Counted from the stretch's first letter, positions 34,101 to 42,783 are shown. The stretch is 64,000 bases of DNA from Rudaea cellulosilytica DSM 22992 (GCF_000378125.1 NZ_KB899242.1:744001-808000); one strand, 5' to 3'. Program-made: numbers and translations. The notes: generated by a model not told the origin, from the letters alone.

Positions 34101-37100
34101 CTTGCCGCACACGTCCATGTCTGGCTGGCAATGCCGGCCGGAATCGGATCGGACACCACCGTGCCCACCGCGTCGACCGTACCGGTGTTGCTCGCAACGA
34201 TCGTGTAGACGATCGTGCCGCCCGGCGTCAGCGTCGTCGTCGGGGTGCTCTTCTGGATGCTGACCTGCGGCACCGGCGGTACCGTCACGATGCTGTTGCA
34301 TGGCGGCGGCGTGTTGTTCGGCGTGCACAGGCCCCCCGTCGGCGGTGTCGCCGTGGCCGTATTCGTCACGCGCGCCGGCGGATTCGCACTCACCGTCGCC
34401 GTGACCGTGTACGTCGTCGCGCTGCTCGCCGGGAAGGTCGCCAGCGTTTCGTTCAACGCACCTGTGCCGCTCGCGTTCGGACACACGGCGCCACCGGCCG
34501 CACTACAGGTCCAGGCTTGGCTGGCGATTCCGGCCGGAATCGGATCGGACACCACCGTGCCTGCCGCACTCACGCTGCCGGTATTGCTCGCCACGATCGT
34601 GTAGACAATCGTGCCTCCCGGCGTCAGCGTCGTCGCCGGCGTGGTCTTGACGATGCTCACCTGCGGCGCCGGCGACAAGATCACCGTGCTGCCGCACGGC
34701 GGCGCCGTGTTGCTCGGTGTGCATACGCCGCCCGTCGGGGGCGTCGCCGTCGCCGTATTCGTCACCGTGGCTGGTGGGTTCGCGCTCACCGTTGCCGTGA
34801 CGGTGTAGGTCACCGTAGCTCCGGCAGGGAACGTCGCCAGCGTTTCGTTCAACGCACCCGTGCCGCTCGCGTTCGGACACGCCGCACCGCCGCTTGCCGC
34901 ACAACTCCAGCCTTGGCTTGCGATGCCGGTCGGGATCGGATCGGCGACGACCGTACCCGGCGCACTCACCGTGCCGGTGTTGCTAACGACGATGGTGTAG
35001 ACCACCGTGCCGCCCGGCGTCAGCGTGCTGACGTTCGCCGTTTTTGCGATGCCGATTTGCGGCACCGGAGGCACCGTCACGATACTGTCGCACGGCGGCG
35101 GCTTGTTCCCCGGAGTGCACAGGCTTCCTGCAGGCGGCACCAAGGTCGCCGTGTTCGTCACCTGCGCGGGCGGTGCTCCGCTCACCGTCGCCGTAACCGT
35201 GTACGTCACCGTGCTGCCGCCCGGGAACGCCGCCAGCGTTTCGCTCAGTCCGCCGCTGCCCGACGCGTTCGGACACGCCGCGCCGCCGCTCGCCGCGCAC
35301 GTCCACGTCTGGCTCGCGATGCCGGTCGGAATCGGATCGGACACGACCGTGCCCGCCGCACTCACCGAACCGGTGTTGCTCGCTACAATCGTGTAGACAA
35401 TCGTGCCACCGGGCGTCAGCGTCGTCGCCGGCGTACTCTTCTGGATGCTCACCTGCGGCACCGGCGGCACCGTCACGATGCTGTTGCACGGCGGCGGCGT
35501 GTTGTTCGGCGTGCACAGGCTGCCGCCCGGCGGCGTCGCCGTGGCGGTGTTGGTCACCTGCGCCGGCGGCGTCGCGCTTACCGTCGCCGTCACTGTGTAG
35601 GTCACCGAGCTGCCGGCCGGGAACGTCGCCAGCGTTTCGCTCAGCGCGCCGCTGCCGCTCGCGTTCGGACACGCTGCGCCGCCCGCCGCACTGCACGTCC
35701 ACGCCTGACTCGCAATGCCGGTCGGGATCGGATCAGACACCACCGTGCCCGGCGCATCCACCGAGCCGGTATTGCTGGCGACGATCGTGTAGACAATCGT
35801 GCCGCCCGGCGTCAGCGTCGTCGCCGGCGTGCTCTTCTGGATGCTTACCTGCGGCGTCGGCGTGACAATGGCCGTACAGGCGCCAGACGGGCAATTCGAC
35901 GGATCCGGAGTGACCACGGTATTTGTCATCGAAGCCGGCGGATTGGGATTCGCCGTCACCGTGTATTTGATCGTCGCCGTCGCGCCCGCCGCCAGCGGAC
36001 CGCTCCACGACAACACCGGCGCTGCGTAGGAGGCCGTGCCGGCCGAAGCGCTCAGGTTGTCGCTGTAGGCCGCGCCGGCGAGCACATTGGTGAGATCGTC
36101 GGTGAACGAAGCCGGCGCTGCCGCCGAGTACGGCATCGTGCCGTTGTTCGTCACCGTAATCGTATACGTCAGCCCTCCGCCCGGTTGGATGACCGGCGCC
36201 GAAGAAGTCTTAGCGAATTTCAGCGTGCACTGCGCCGCCGTCGGCGCCGCAGTAAACGACGTGGAGCCGCTTGAGGTGCCGCCCGGACCATCCGTCAAAC
36301 TGCCCGCCGTGGTCACGACGCTGGCCACATCATTTACCGGCGCGGTGGTCAGACAGGACACCGGCGGCACTACCGTCTGGTAGCACATCTGCATCGGATC
36401 GCCTGTCCACGACAGGGCGGCGGAGGCCGCATTGACTGCCGCCGTATTGGTCACGCCGGTCAAAGTGACTGACGCGCCCAATGATGTGTAGTTACCCGAA
36501 ACGGCCAGCGAGGAAATATCTAGCGTGGTACCGCTCATTACGACGTTGACGAAGCCCGGCACCGGATTGCCGTTGATGTCGTACAGAGTGACGGTGGTCG
36601 ATGCGTACTCGGAACCGGTCAACCCGACCAAGGTCAGCTTGTCCCAATTCGACACGTGCGTCCCGCCGTCGCAGTAGAACGACGTCGGCGTCGTCTTCGT
36701 GACCGTGGTCGAAGCGCTGACGCACGGGCCCCCGGTGCTTGCGTTGAACACGACGATCTGCGCGCCGTCGCCGTTGTCCGCCATGCATCCGGGCAGATTG
36801 GCCAGCGGGCGCACGGTATAGCTCCTCAGGTCTGCCGGGCCGCGGGTCGGCGAGGCGATGCCCGGACCGCTGGTACCGCATTCCGGCACCAAGCCCGTGC
36901 CGACGCGCAGGGCAAAGTCGTAACACAGAGTCGTCACGCTGCCATAAGTTGTGTAGTACTTGGTGCCGATCAGCACGCCTGTGCCGAAACCGAAGCTCCC
37001 GGGGCCAAAGCCGTATTGCGTCGCGCTCCAAGGATTTGCGATCGGCGTGTTCGAGGTGCTGAAGCAGACCGAGTTGTAGACCGCGCAAGCGCCCAGCACG

Positions 37101-40100
37101 GTGCCGGTCGACGAAACGACCGGAAACACTTCGCTGGGGTTCGGCCCACTCTGCACGGGCCCCGTGTACTGCGCCGTGGCAATGGTCGGCGTCGCACCCG
37201 AGATGTTGTAACCGAACAGATAGTTGTTGTTGTTCCACGAATAGGTGAAATACACATAGTTGCCATACGTGCCGAACTCGGCGAAGTAACCTGAATAGGA
37301 CGTGGCCGTCTCGGCGCCCGTTCCAGCATTGACTACGCCGCAAGATGCCCCGTTTGCGCCGACGGTCGGATCGAAACAAACCAGACTGCCGTTGATATCG
37401 GCGTAGTAATACCTGCCGTTGGCAGCTTGAATGCCATCACCGGCGATGCCGAGGGCACCACTCCCCAGCGCGACGGTGTCAAGCTGGATAAAGCCGCAGC
37501 TCACGAGGCTGGTCAGGTTGAGGCACTGCAGGCCAACCGGATAGACACCGCCGACGGCGGCCGACATATGCACCGGCCAATACAGTTTGCCGTTGTAGAT
37601 GAACGAGCCGTTGACTCCAGATGTGGTGCTTTGCCCTGCGCCACCCGTACCGAGCGGGGTCCCCGCAACCGGGCTTACGTAGGTCGAATACGCCGGCCAG
37701 CCAGGGCAGACCGTGTTGCCCAGGGTCGCGCAGAAGACCACCGTTGCGCTGTTGTTGTGATGGAACACGGTGTAGATGTTGTTGCCAAAACCCTCTACCG
37801 AATAACCGTCGCCACCCGGCGTATTGAACGTCAGCGTGCTCGCCAGGAACGGCGGCGCCAGCGCCGAAGTGCCGCTGTTCACGCCAGCGACGCGATTGCT
37901 GCCCGTCGTCAGCGCGCCCACGCCGTTCACTCCGGCCGGTGGCGTGCCCGTCGTCCAGGTGCCGCCGCTGTTGGTCGTGTACTGCATCGACAGGGATGGC
38001 GGTACCTTGAGCGAACCGGGGACGTAGATCTGTCCGTTGGTGATCAGGTCAGTGATATTGACCGTCGCGTTCGAGCCCGTGTTGTTAGAGTAATTCACCA
38101 CCCACTGGATCGTATCGCCCGGCACCGCGGTGCCAGTCGTGCTCGTGCGCGAATCTGAGGTCGAGCTGTTGACGAGATTCTTTGCGTTCTTGAACAGCGT
38201 CGACACGCCGATCGAAGCGTTCGTCAACGTGCAGGAAATCGCCGCACCGTTTACCGGGGTGATCGTCGCCGATCCGCTGAACGCACCGCTCGGCAAGCCG
38301 GTCTGCACGTTGTTCAAATCGGTACAAGAAATATTCGAGCTGTACTTCGACAACGGCGTCGAACCGGAGATCGATTCGGTCAAATAATAAGTGGTGCCCG
38401 CGATGGCGGTGTAAGTGCCTGTCGTGCCCGTTCCTGCGGTGACCGTCGAGCCGGTGCCCGTCGTGGTGGAATTGGCGGTCGAATTCACCACGGTGCCGCT
38501 CGCGCTACCGGTGTGGATTGCGACGGTGAATTGATCGCTCGCCGCGAATCGATTGCCCGCCAACGCTTTCTTCAACGAAATCGTCGGCGCAGTCACCACG
38601 ATTCCCGCGACATCGCTTGGACTCAGTGCCGGCCCGGTCGGCGGCGTCACCGATGCGACCGCGGTATTGATCAGCGTTCCCGCGGCCGATGCCGTCGTCG
38701 TACACGTTTGCGTCTGCGACACACTTGGCGCGAGCGAGCCAACCGTGAAATTGCACGAAGGCGCAATGGCATCGGTCACCGAAATACCGGACAACGCGCC
38801 CGTGCCCAAATTGGTGATCACGATCTTGTACGGAATCGTGTCGCCTAGGTTGTACTGCTGATAGTCGGCCGAAGTATTCGCGTCGTGATAATCCGCAGGA
38901 TTCGCCGGATTGCCACCTTTAACCAACACGTACTTGACGATGCCGAGCGCGTAACAATTGCCGATCGTCGTCGTTGCCGACGAAAGCATCGGCAATGCGG
39001 TGTGACCGGTAATGGAGTTGGCCGAATTGACCAGCAGTTGTCCGGGCTTGTTGTCCGTCGGCGCCGGCGCGGTGCAGCTCGTTCCCGCCGGCGTGGTAAA
39101 CGCGATGCGAATGGTTTGCGAGGCACCGGGTGCGAGCGCAGGCCCGATCACGCGGATCGCGGTCGGCGCAGCCGGCTTGGTCGTCGTCCAACCGACTGTG
39201 TTACCGGCGATGCTGCCCGGCGTGCCGCCGTTGGACGCGGCGCGCGGATCGTTGCTCAGCGTCGACGGATTGGCGGTGGTGTAATACACCGTCGCTCCGG
39301 TCGCGGTCACCGTGCCGATCGTGTACGTCCCACTGATGTTCGTGCCGCGCCCGTCACTGGCGTACGGCAGGATATCGATCGTATCGGTATACGGATTCGA
39401 TACCGGGTCTTGCGAATTGATCGTCAGATCCCACGCCGACGAATCGCCGTAGAAAGACAGCAGACTCGACTCTACCGATTTGTCGAACGTGGTCGCGCCG
39501 TTGTTCGGCACCGTCACGCTGGCGGTTGCTTGTTTTGCGGAGGCTGGGCGGTTGTCTCCGGTAACATCAACCTCCGCCGTGTTGGTGAGAACCGTGCCGG
39601 GCGCGATCGCGCTGTTCGCCGCGGTCTGCGCCTTGTAGGTGATCGGCTGCGGCGTGTTCGCCGGCACGTTCGTGAACGTGTAGGTGAGGATCTGCTGCCC
39701 CGAGCCGTTGGTTGAAAGCGCCGGCACCGGCGTTCCCGATCCGGCGACGTAGGTCATACCGACCGGCAGGGTGTCGGTGACGGTGAAAGTCTGCGCCGGC
39801 GGGCTGGCCGTAGCGAGATCCGCCTCCGCACTGAGCGTGAAGGTCACCGGCACGCCCGGCTGAGCCGACTGGGTCGACGCTGTCTTGGTGATGACGCCAT
39901 TCGGGCCCTGGATGCGCATCGCATCGCGCTGACCGTTGGTATTCGGACCGTAGGTGCTGCCGGGAATGGTCGCATAGACGGTGTTGTTGGCACTGATGTT
40001 GACGTAGTTGTTCAGTGTCGGCCAGCCCGGGAACACGGTCGAAACGTTGTAAGGGGCGTTGAAGGCGCCCACGGTCCACGACTCGGCTCCCACGGGCGCC

Positions 40101-41842
40101 GTTGTCGGGACGTAACCCCATACCCGCAGCGTGTGATGGAATTGTTTGTCCACCGCCGGGTTCCAGGTCATCTTCACGGCGGTGACACCGGCGGGCAGGC
40201 TCACGATGCACAGGTCGTCCGAGTAAGCCGGCGAAATCGACACGGTCTGGCTGGCGCAGGCTGCGGGAAGCGGTGCGGCGATCCATGGGCTTCCGGCGAC
40301 GCCGACCGGCTCGCCGCAGGTCTCAGTCTTCGTATTGATCGCATCGGTGCGGTACCACAGATGCCCGGTCGTCATATTGGTATAGGACGCGCCGTCGACG
40401 CCGACGAAGTCCGCCCATCTCGGGACGAACGCGGCCGGGTTCTGCACCATGCTGCAGGAGCCAGCGATGTCGGCGCCGCCCGCGCCGGTGTAGGCGGACC
40501 AGGTCACACTGTCGGCATTGCTGGCTAACGGCTGGTTATAGATCGTGTAAGGGCCGGGATTGGTCGACGTCCCCGCTGCCGGCCAGGGAAGGGTCAGGTT
40601 CTGCGCCGCGCCCGGCGCGGCCCACAGATTGGCGTCCCACGGCGAGCGGCCGACAGTCGGGCCGCCCGCCCAACTGATCGCGAACACGCCCGGAAGAATG
40701 AGGGTCGTGGTCGAGGAGTCGTTGGAAGTATTGGTCTCGGGCTGAGTAACGCTGTCAATGAAGGTGAACGTGCTCGGCGTCGCTGTGAAGCTCACGCCGG
40801 TGCTGGCCGTGATCTGGCTGGTGTAGCTAAAGATAAGCTGCCCTGCGGCGACGAAGTTCGTCGTCGACGGGATCGCCTGGTAGAGACTGTCAACTGTAGG
40901 GACGTGCTGCAGGGAGTAGTCCAGGCCGCTCAATGTGACCGTATAGTGCGTGCCGCTGCCACTGATCGAACAGGTCGGGAAGTTCGTCCTATTGGGGAAG
41001 CTCGAGGCGGAGTGTGGAATCCCCGGGAATTGCGCAGAGTCGTCGACCGCCGCGCAGCCTTCCCACTGAAGGCCCGGCAACTGGCCGGCGACGGATACTG
41101 CGATATCCACCGTGAATGTGTACGTCGCCGGACCCGGAACGCTGCCCGCAGTCATCGAAACACCGTAGTCGACCACCACGTACGGGCGATTGCCGCCGCT
41201 GCGACTGGTGATGGTGTTTTGCTGGTAATTCTGATTTGGCGCGCCGAGTATCAGATCCATGCCGTGGCTGCCGGTGATCGTGAGACCCGGCGTGGTTACC
41301 GATGGCGTTGGAGCCGCGGCGGAGTCCGAAGTGGCGCTTCCCGATACCGACAACGTCGATCCCACCGTGCCGTTGGCCTTAAGCGGTGCCTGGATGACGG
41401 TCGCCGTGCCTTCATTGATCGTGCCGAGGTTGCACACCAGCTGGGTGCCGTTGGCGCTGATCGCCGACACCGGAGTCACACCGGTCGTCTTGCACATCGA
41501 GGGGATACTTGAAAATGCCCCGTTGGCGGCGATCAACGTGACACGTACGTTATTCACAGGGTCGTTCGCCTGCGGATTGTTCGCGTCATTTGTGCTGACA
41601 TGCCACTCGGCCGTCACCGTGCCGCCGTAGGGCGCCGTTGCCGGTGATCCCAGCCAATTCGTCGTGATCTCATGAGTGGCGGATGTCGCCGCCGACGCCG
41701 CTGGCGCAATTGCGAATGCCCCCAAGATTCCGACTGCAGTGGTCAGATGCAGAAACAGACGAGCTAATCGACTCTTTGCGCCTACGGGCTTCGGAACAAG
41801 GGCAAAGCGGTAGTTTGTGTGAGGGACTCCGGACACAGACAT
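28178..41842 (-). CDS. Giant secreted DUF11-repeat protein (~4,550 aa) with C-terminal sorting-like tail
   Basis: One uninterrupted frame of 4,554 codons from ATG 41842, eight bases after AGGGAG; ATG 41848 is too close to it. A signal peptide ends after APAASA (near residue 51). Residues ~52-1330 hold several Ser/Thr/Gly-rich beta-sandwich and DUF11-type modules. About 1340-1710 resembles a beta-propeller (YVYFTYSWNNNNYLFGYNIS). Eighteen tandem 132-residue repeats fill 1997-4373, each with PQVSIQKSTPATTLTPGGTI, NTG and two Cys pairs (WTC...CPN, VCTP...PPC). The last ~180 residues are a divergent module ending IPPVAAPIDAR, a hydrophobic helix (MLWLMTVMLAYQAI) and RGLRQRK, the tripartite layout of IPTL/PEP-CTERM tails. 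Probably a long surface fibre or adhesin; inferred. Monocistronic, divergent from an orphan response regulator. Confidence 0.92.
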   Translation of the reverse strand: MSVSGVPHTNYRFALVPKPVGAKSRLARLFLHLTTAVGILGAFAIAPAASAATSATHEITTNWLGSPATAPYGGTVTAEWHVSTNDANNPQANDPVNNVRVTLIAANGAFSSIPSMCKTTGVTPVSAISANGTQLVCNLGTINEGTATVIQAPLKANGTVGSTLSVSGSATSDSAAAPTPSVTTPGLTITGSHGMDLILGAPNQNYQQNTITSRSGGNRPYVVVDYGVSMTAGSVPGPATYTFTVDIAVSVAGQLPGLQWEGCAAVDDSAQFPGIPHSASSFPNRTNFPTCSISGSGTHYTVTLSGLDYSLQHVPTVDSLYQAIPSTTNFVAAGQLIFSYTSQITASTGVSFTATPSTFTFIDSVTQPETNTSNDSSTTTLILPGVFAISWAGGPTVGRSPWDANLWAAPGAAQNLTLPWPAAGTSTNPGPYTIYNQPLASNADSVTWSAYTGAGGADIAGSCSMVQNPAAFVPRWADFVGVDGASYTNMTTGHLWYRTDAINTKTETCGEPVGVAGSPWIAAPLPAACASQTVSISPAYSDDLCIVSLPAGVTAVKMTWNPAVDKQFHHTLRVWGYVPTTAPVGAESWTVGAFNAPYNVSTVFPGWPTLNNYVNISANNTVYATIPGSTYGPNTNGQRDAMRIQGPNGVITKTASTQSAQPGVPVTFTLSAEADLATASPPAQTFTVTDTLPVGMTYVAGSGTPVPALSTNGSGQQILTYTFTNVPANTPQPITYKAQTAANSAIAPGTVLTNTAEVDVTGDNRPASAKQATASVTVPNNGATTFDKSVESSLLSFYGDSSAWDLTINSQDPVSNPYTDTIDILPYASDGRGTNISGTYTIGTVTATGATVYYTTANPSTLSNDPRAASNGGTPGSIAGNTVGWTTTKPAAPTAIRVIGPALAPGASQTIRIAFTTPAGTSCTAPAPTDNKPGQLLVNSANSITGHTALPMLSSATTTIGNCYALGIVKYVLVKGGNPANPADYHDANTSADYQQYNLGDTIPYKIVITNLGTGALSGISVTDAIAPSCNFTVGSLAPSVSQTQTCTTTASAAGTLINTAVASVTPPTGPALSPSDVAGIVVTAPTISLKKALAGNRFAASDQFTVAIHTGSASGTVVNSTANSTTTGTGSTVTAGTGTTGTYTAIAGTTYYLTESISGSTPLSKYSSNISCTDLNNVQTGLPSGAFSGSATITPVNGAAISCTLTNASIGVSTLFKNAKNLVNSSTSDSRTSTTGTAVPGDTIQWVVNYSNNTGSNATVNITDLITNGQIYVPGSLKVPPSLSMQYTTNSGGTWTTGTPPAGVNGVGALTTGSNRVAGVNSGTSALAPPFLASTLTFNTPGGDGYSVEGFGNNIYTVFHHNNSATVVFCATLGNTVCPGWPAYSTYVSPVAGTPLGTGGAGQSTTSGVNGSFIYNGKLYWPVHMSAAVGGVYPVGLQCLNLTSLVSCGFIQLDTVALGSGALGIAGDGIQAANGRYYYADINGSLVCFDPTVGANGASCGVVNAGTGAETATSYSGYFAEFGTYGNYVYFTYSWNNNNYLFGYNISGATPTIATAQYTGPVQSGPNPSEVFPVVSSTGTVLGACAVYNSVCFSTSNTPIANPWSATQYGFGPGSFGFGTGVLIGTKYYTTYGSVTTLCYDFALRVGTGLVPECGTSGPGIASPTRGPADLRSYTVRPLANLPGCMADNGDGAQIVVFNASTGGPCVSASTTVTKTTPTSFYCDGGTHVSNWDKLTLVGLTGSEYASTTVTLYDINGNPVPGFVNVVMSGTTLDISSLAVSGNYTSLGASVTLTGVTNTAAVNAASAALSWTGDPMQMCYQTVVPPVSCLTTAPVNDVASVVTTAGSLTDGPGGTSSGSTSFTAAPTAAQCTLKFAKTSSAPVIQPGGGLTYTITVTNNGTMPYSAAAPASFTDDLTNVLAGAAYSDNLSASAGTASYAAPVLSWSGPLAAGATATIKYTVTANPNPPASMTNTVVTPDPSNCPSGACTAIVTPTPQVSIQKSTPATTLTPGGTIVYTIVASNTGSVDAPGTVVSDPIPTGIASQAWTCSAAGGAACPNASGSGALSETLATFPAGSSVTYTVTATVSATPPAQVTNTATATPPGGSLCTPNNTPPPCNSIVTVPPVPQVSIQKSTPATTLTPGGTIVYTIVASNTGSVSAAGTVVSDPIPTGIASQTWTCAASGGAACPNASGSGGLSETLAAFPGGSTVTYTVTATVSGAPPAQVTNTATLVPPAGSLCTPGNKPPPCDSIVTVPPVPQIGIAKTANVSTLTPGGTVVYTIVVSNTGTVSAPGTVVADPIPTGIASQGWSCAASGGAACPNASGTGALNETLATFPAGATVTYTVTATVSANPPATVTNTATATPPTGGVCTPSNTAPPCGSTVILSPAPQVSIVKTTPATTLTPGGTIVYTIVASNTGSVSAAGTVVSDPIPAGIASQAWTCSAAGGAVCPNASGTGALNETLATFPASSATTYTVTATVSANPPARVTNTATATPPTGGLCTPNNTPPPCNSIVTVPPVPQVSIQKSTPTTTLTPGGTIVYTIVASNTGTVDAVGTVVSDPIPAGIASQTWTCAASGGAVCPNAIGAGSLNETLTTFPAGSSVTYSVTATVTANPPAHVTNTATATPPTGGVCMPNNTPPPCDSIVTVPPVPQVNIQKSTPATTLTPGGQIVYTIAASNTGTVDAAGTLVADPIPTGIASQSWTCSASGGASCPNASGSGALNETLATFPAGSSVTYTLTATVSANPPAHVTNTATASPPSGGVCTPTNTPPPCNSIVTVPPVPQVSIQKSTPATTLTPGDQIVYTIVASNTGTVDAAGTVVSDPIPAGIASQAWTCNATGGAACPNASGTGSLNETLATFPAGSSVTYTVTATVSANPPAHVTNTATATPPSGGVCTPNNTPPPCNSIVTVPPVPQVSIQKSTPATTLTPGGQIVYTIVASNTGTVDAAGAVVSDPIPTGIASQSWTCAASGGATCQNASGSGNLNETLATFPAGSTVTYTVTATVSANPPAHVTNTASVNPPPGGVCTPGNTTPPCNSIVVVPPVPQVSIQKSTPATTLTPGGTIVYTIVASNTGVVNAAGTVVADPIPTGIASQTWTCAASSGAACPNASGSGNLNETLATFPAGSTVTYTVTATVSANPPAQVTNTATATPPPGGVCTPGNTAPPCGSIVIVPPVPQVSIQKSTPATTLTPGGTIVYTIVASNTGTVSAAGTIVSDPIPAGIASQTWACAASGGAVCPNASGSGNLNETLATFPASSSVTYTVTATVSANPPAHVTNTATAMPPSGGVCTPSNTAPPCESIVTVPPVPQVSVAKTANTTTLTPGGTIVYTIVASNTGSVDAAGTVVSDPPPTGIASQTWICSVATGGAACPNPSGSGALNETLAIFPAGSSVTYTVTATVSANPPAHVTNTATVIPPSGGLCTPGNTTPPCNSIVVVPPFPQVSIQKSTPTTTLTPGGQIVYTIVVNNTGAVDAAGTVIADPIATGLAGQTWTCGATGGAACPNASGNGALNETLATFPAGSTVTYTVTATVAANPPAHVTNTATATPPNGGVCTPGNTAPPCGSTVIVPPVPQVSIAKSTLATTLTPSGQIVYTIVASNTGAVDAAGTVLSDPIPTGIDSQTWTCSAAGGAACPNASGSGTLNETLATFPAGSTLTYTVTATVSEAPPAHVTNTATATPPTGGVCEPNNTPPPCNSTVIVPPVPQVGITKTANTSVLIPGGTVIYTIVVTNTGSIDADTTVVSDPIPAGIASQTWTCSASGGGVCPNASGSGALNETLITFDPGNVVTYTVTATVSANPPAQVINTATTTPPSGGVCTPGNTAPPCSATVIGAPVPQVSIAKSTPATTLTPNATIVYTIVASNTGSVSASGSVVSDPIPTGIASQAWTCSASGGAVCPNASGNGALNETLATFPAGGGVTYTVTATVSATPPAHVTNTAMATPPTGGVCTPGNMQPPCNSTVTVPPVPQVSIQKSTTATTLTPNATIVYTIVVGNTGTVDASGTAVTDPIPAGIASQIWTCNATGGAVCPSASGSGSLNETLATFPAGGMVTYTVTATVSANPPAHVTNTATATPPPGGVCTPGNTAPPCDSIVTVPPVPQVSVQKSTPATTLTPNGQIVYTIVASNTGSVSAAGTTVSDPAPTGIASQTWTCAASGGAVCPNASGTGDLNEMLATFPAGSTVTYTVTATVIATPPSTVTNTATATPPNGGLCTPNNTPPPCASSVTVPPVPQVSVTKTANTPSLIPGGTIVYTVTVANTGSIAADNTQVSDPIASGLTAYSTTCAATGGAVCPNGAGPNSGALNETIATLPAGGRVVYTITATVSATPAGTVTNTVSVTPPSGGLCSPGNTAPPCTGTTTSSPPNAFDPPFITKAATVVNAQTLLWSIVVDNNQNLAAQNLEIRDPMPANMTFVSGTLTCTTFGGSTISNCTFDAANNRIVVDALMQSDYGVANAASGPNRLSIAFQARFVNGPLAVTNTASACWDTQNNTTNVTACAQSVQGSAQYTPTIPPVAAPIDARWMLWLMTVMLAYQAIRGLRQRK
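28724..35854 (-). repeat. Eighteen tandem 396-bp repeats inside the giant gene
   Basis: Reading leftward, each unit starts at the Pro-Gln codons of PQVSI. The first unit begins at 35854 and the eighteenth at 29119, a distance of 17 x 396 + 3 bp. The extra codon is in unit 11 (CSVATGG). Units are highly alike in DNA and differ mainly at third positions and in a few variable residues. Units 3, 11, 14 and 18 carry a KTAN variant of the first strand; the others carry KSTP or similar. The length of the array makes assembly collapse or length variation likely. Confidence 0.93.
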
Positions 41843-41848
41843 CGACAT

Positions 41849-42783
41849 AGCTCCCTGTTGTTACTTGACGGGTGAACTCGCGAGGCGCGAAAGCGCGTAA
41901 GCACGCGTATCGATCTCGGCGCACGACGATTCGGTCCCGGCGATACCGATTCGCCGGAAAGACCCTTGTGCTTCATGAGACGTCGACCAACTAGAGCGGA
42001 TGCGCGCGTCCGCTGAGCGAAATCGGCAAGCGATAGCGCGTTCTGCAAACGCGGCTCGGTTAGCAGGTTCGTTTGAAATGAAAAGCGAAAAAATCGATCG
42101 CGCACCCGAGCGGCGCGACGAAGTCATCCATTGGTCTGCTCTGCTTTCCGCTTCGCCGTCGATCGATCGCAGCGGCCACGCAAACTCACTCGCCATACCT
42201 AGCAGCATGCCTCACCCCGGTGCCTGAGTTTTGTCGCGAAACAAGATCAGAATCCGTCTGATCGCGATCGGCGCTCATCACGCAATATTGGAGATCGGCC
42301 GCAAGACACTACCTGCGACGAAGATCGCCCACCCTTGAAATTGCGTGAGGAATTGTGCGAACGCGTTAGTGCGTTGGCCGGAAGGTAACGAATCAGCAAG
42401 GCAGATTCATTCACCAATTCTCACCGATTCTCACATCGTCAAATCAACGGCATCGAAGATCGAAATTCGCAGCATGAAGAAAAGTTCATGTTGTTCGATG
42501 CGATGACGCCGTGCGCGGAGAAACGAGCACTGATACTGATTCGATGAGCGATATGAAAAAATGAATATATCGATCAGATTTCCTTGGTGCACAAAGGAAT
42601 TCGACGTATTGCAAAGGCGATCTGCGTGCACGCGCGGCGCGCATCGCAAAAAAAAACGTCGACAACCATCATCCTTCCGACTTATAACGATTGATACAAA
42701 TGTGACCGCTATCACTCCGAAAAAAATTTCGGAGCCTGCACAATTCGCGGTTGCCGTGATTCGTTCCAATGTGATCGATTGTC
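41849..42783. promoter_or_regulatory. 935-bp divergent regulatory spacer
   Basis: A gene-free spacer between the giant gene (minus) and the orphan regulator (plus), richer in A+T than its flanks from about 42240. On the giant-gene side it has a CCGGCGA/TCGCCGG hairpin (41937-41957) that would be in the mRNA leader. Further out are GATCAGA/TCTGATC (42246-42264), direct repeats at 42411-42434, and CTCCGAAA/TTTCGGAG (42715-42734) about 50 bp before the regulator start. TATAAC at 42683 is a possible -10 for the regulator. Short open frames here have no Shine-Dalgarno or recognisable product. Confidence 0.6.
42405..42434. promoter_or_regulatory. 10-bp direct repeats, candidate response-regulator site
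   Basis: TCAC recurs at 42411, 42421 and 42431, exactly 10 bp apart, in the decamers TCACCAATTC and TCACCGATTC and a shortened third copy; ATTCA precedes the first. OmpR/PhoB-type regulators bind direct repeats one helical turn apart, and an orphan regulator of this type starts 350 bp away. The link is inferred. Confidence 0.45.

Noticed and set aside
28724-35854. Regularly spaced repeats as a CRISPR-like array
   Set aside because: The period is 396 bp, in frame, and encodes protein modules; there are no short repeats with unique spacers or cas genes.
41849-42060. c-di-GMP-I (GEMM) riboswitch in the giant-gene leader
   Set aside because: One hairpin and a GGGAC stretch are present, but the conserved aptamer core and second stem are not recognisable by eye.
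41849-42208. Small minus-strand ORFs just upstream of the giant gene
   Set aside because: No Shine-Dalgarno, unusual codon use and no recognisable product; they overlap one another in different frames.
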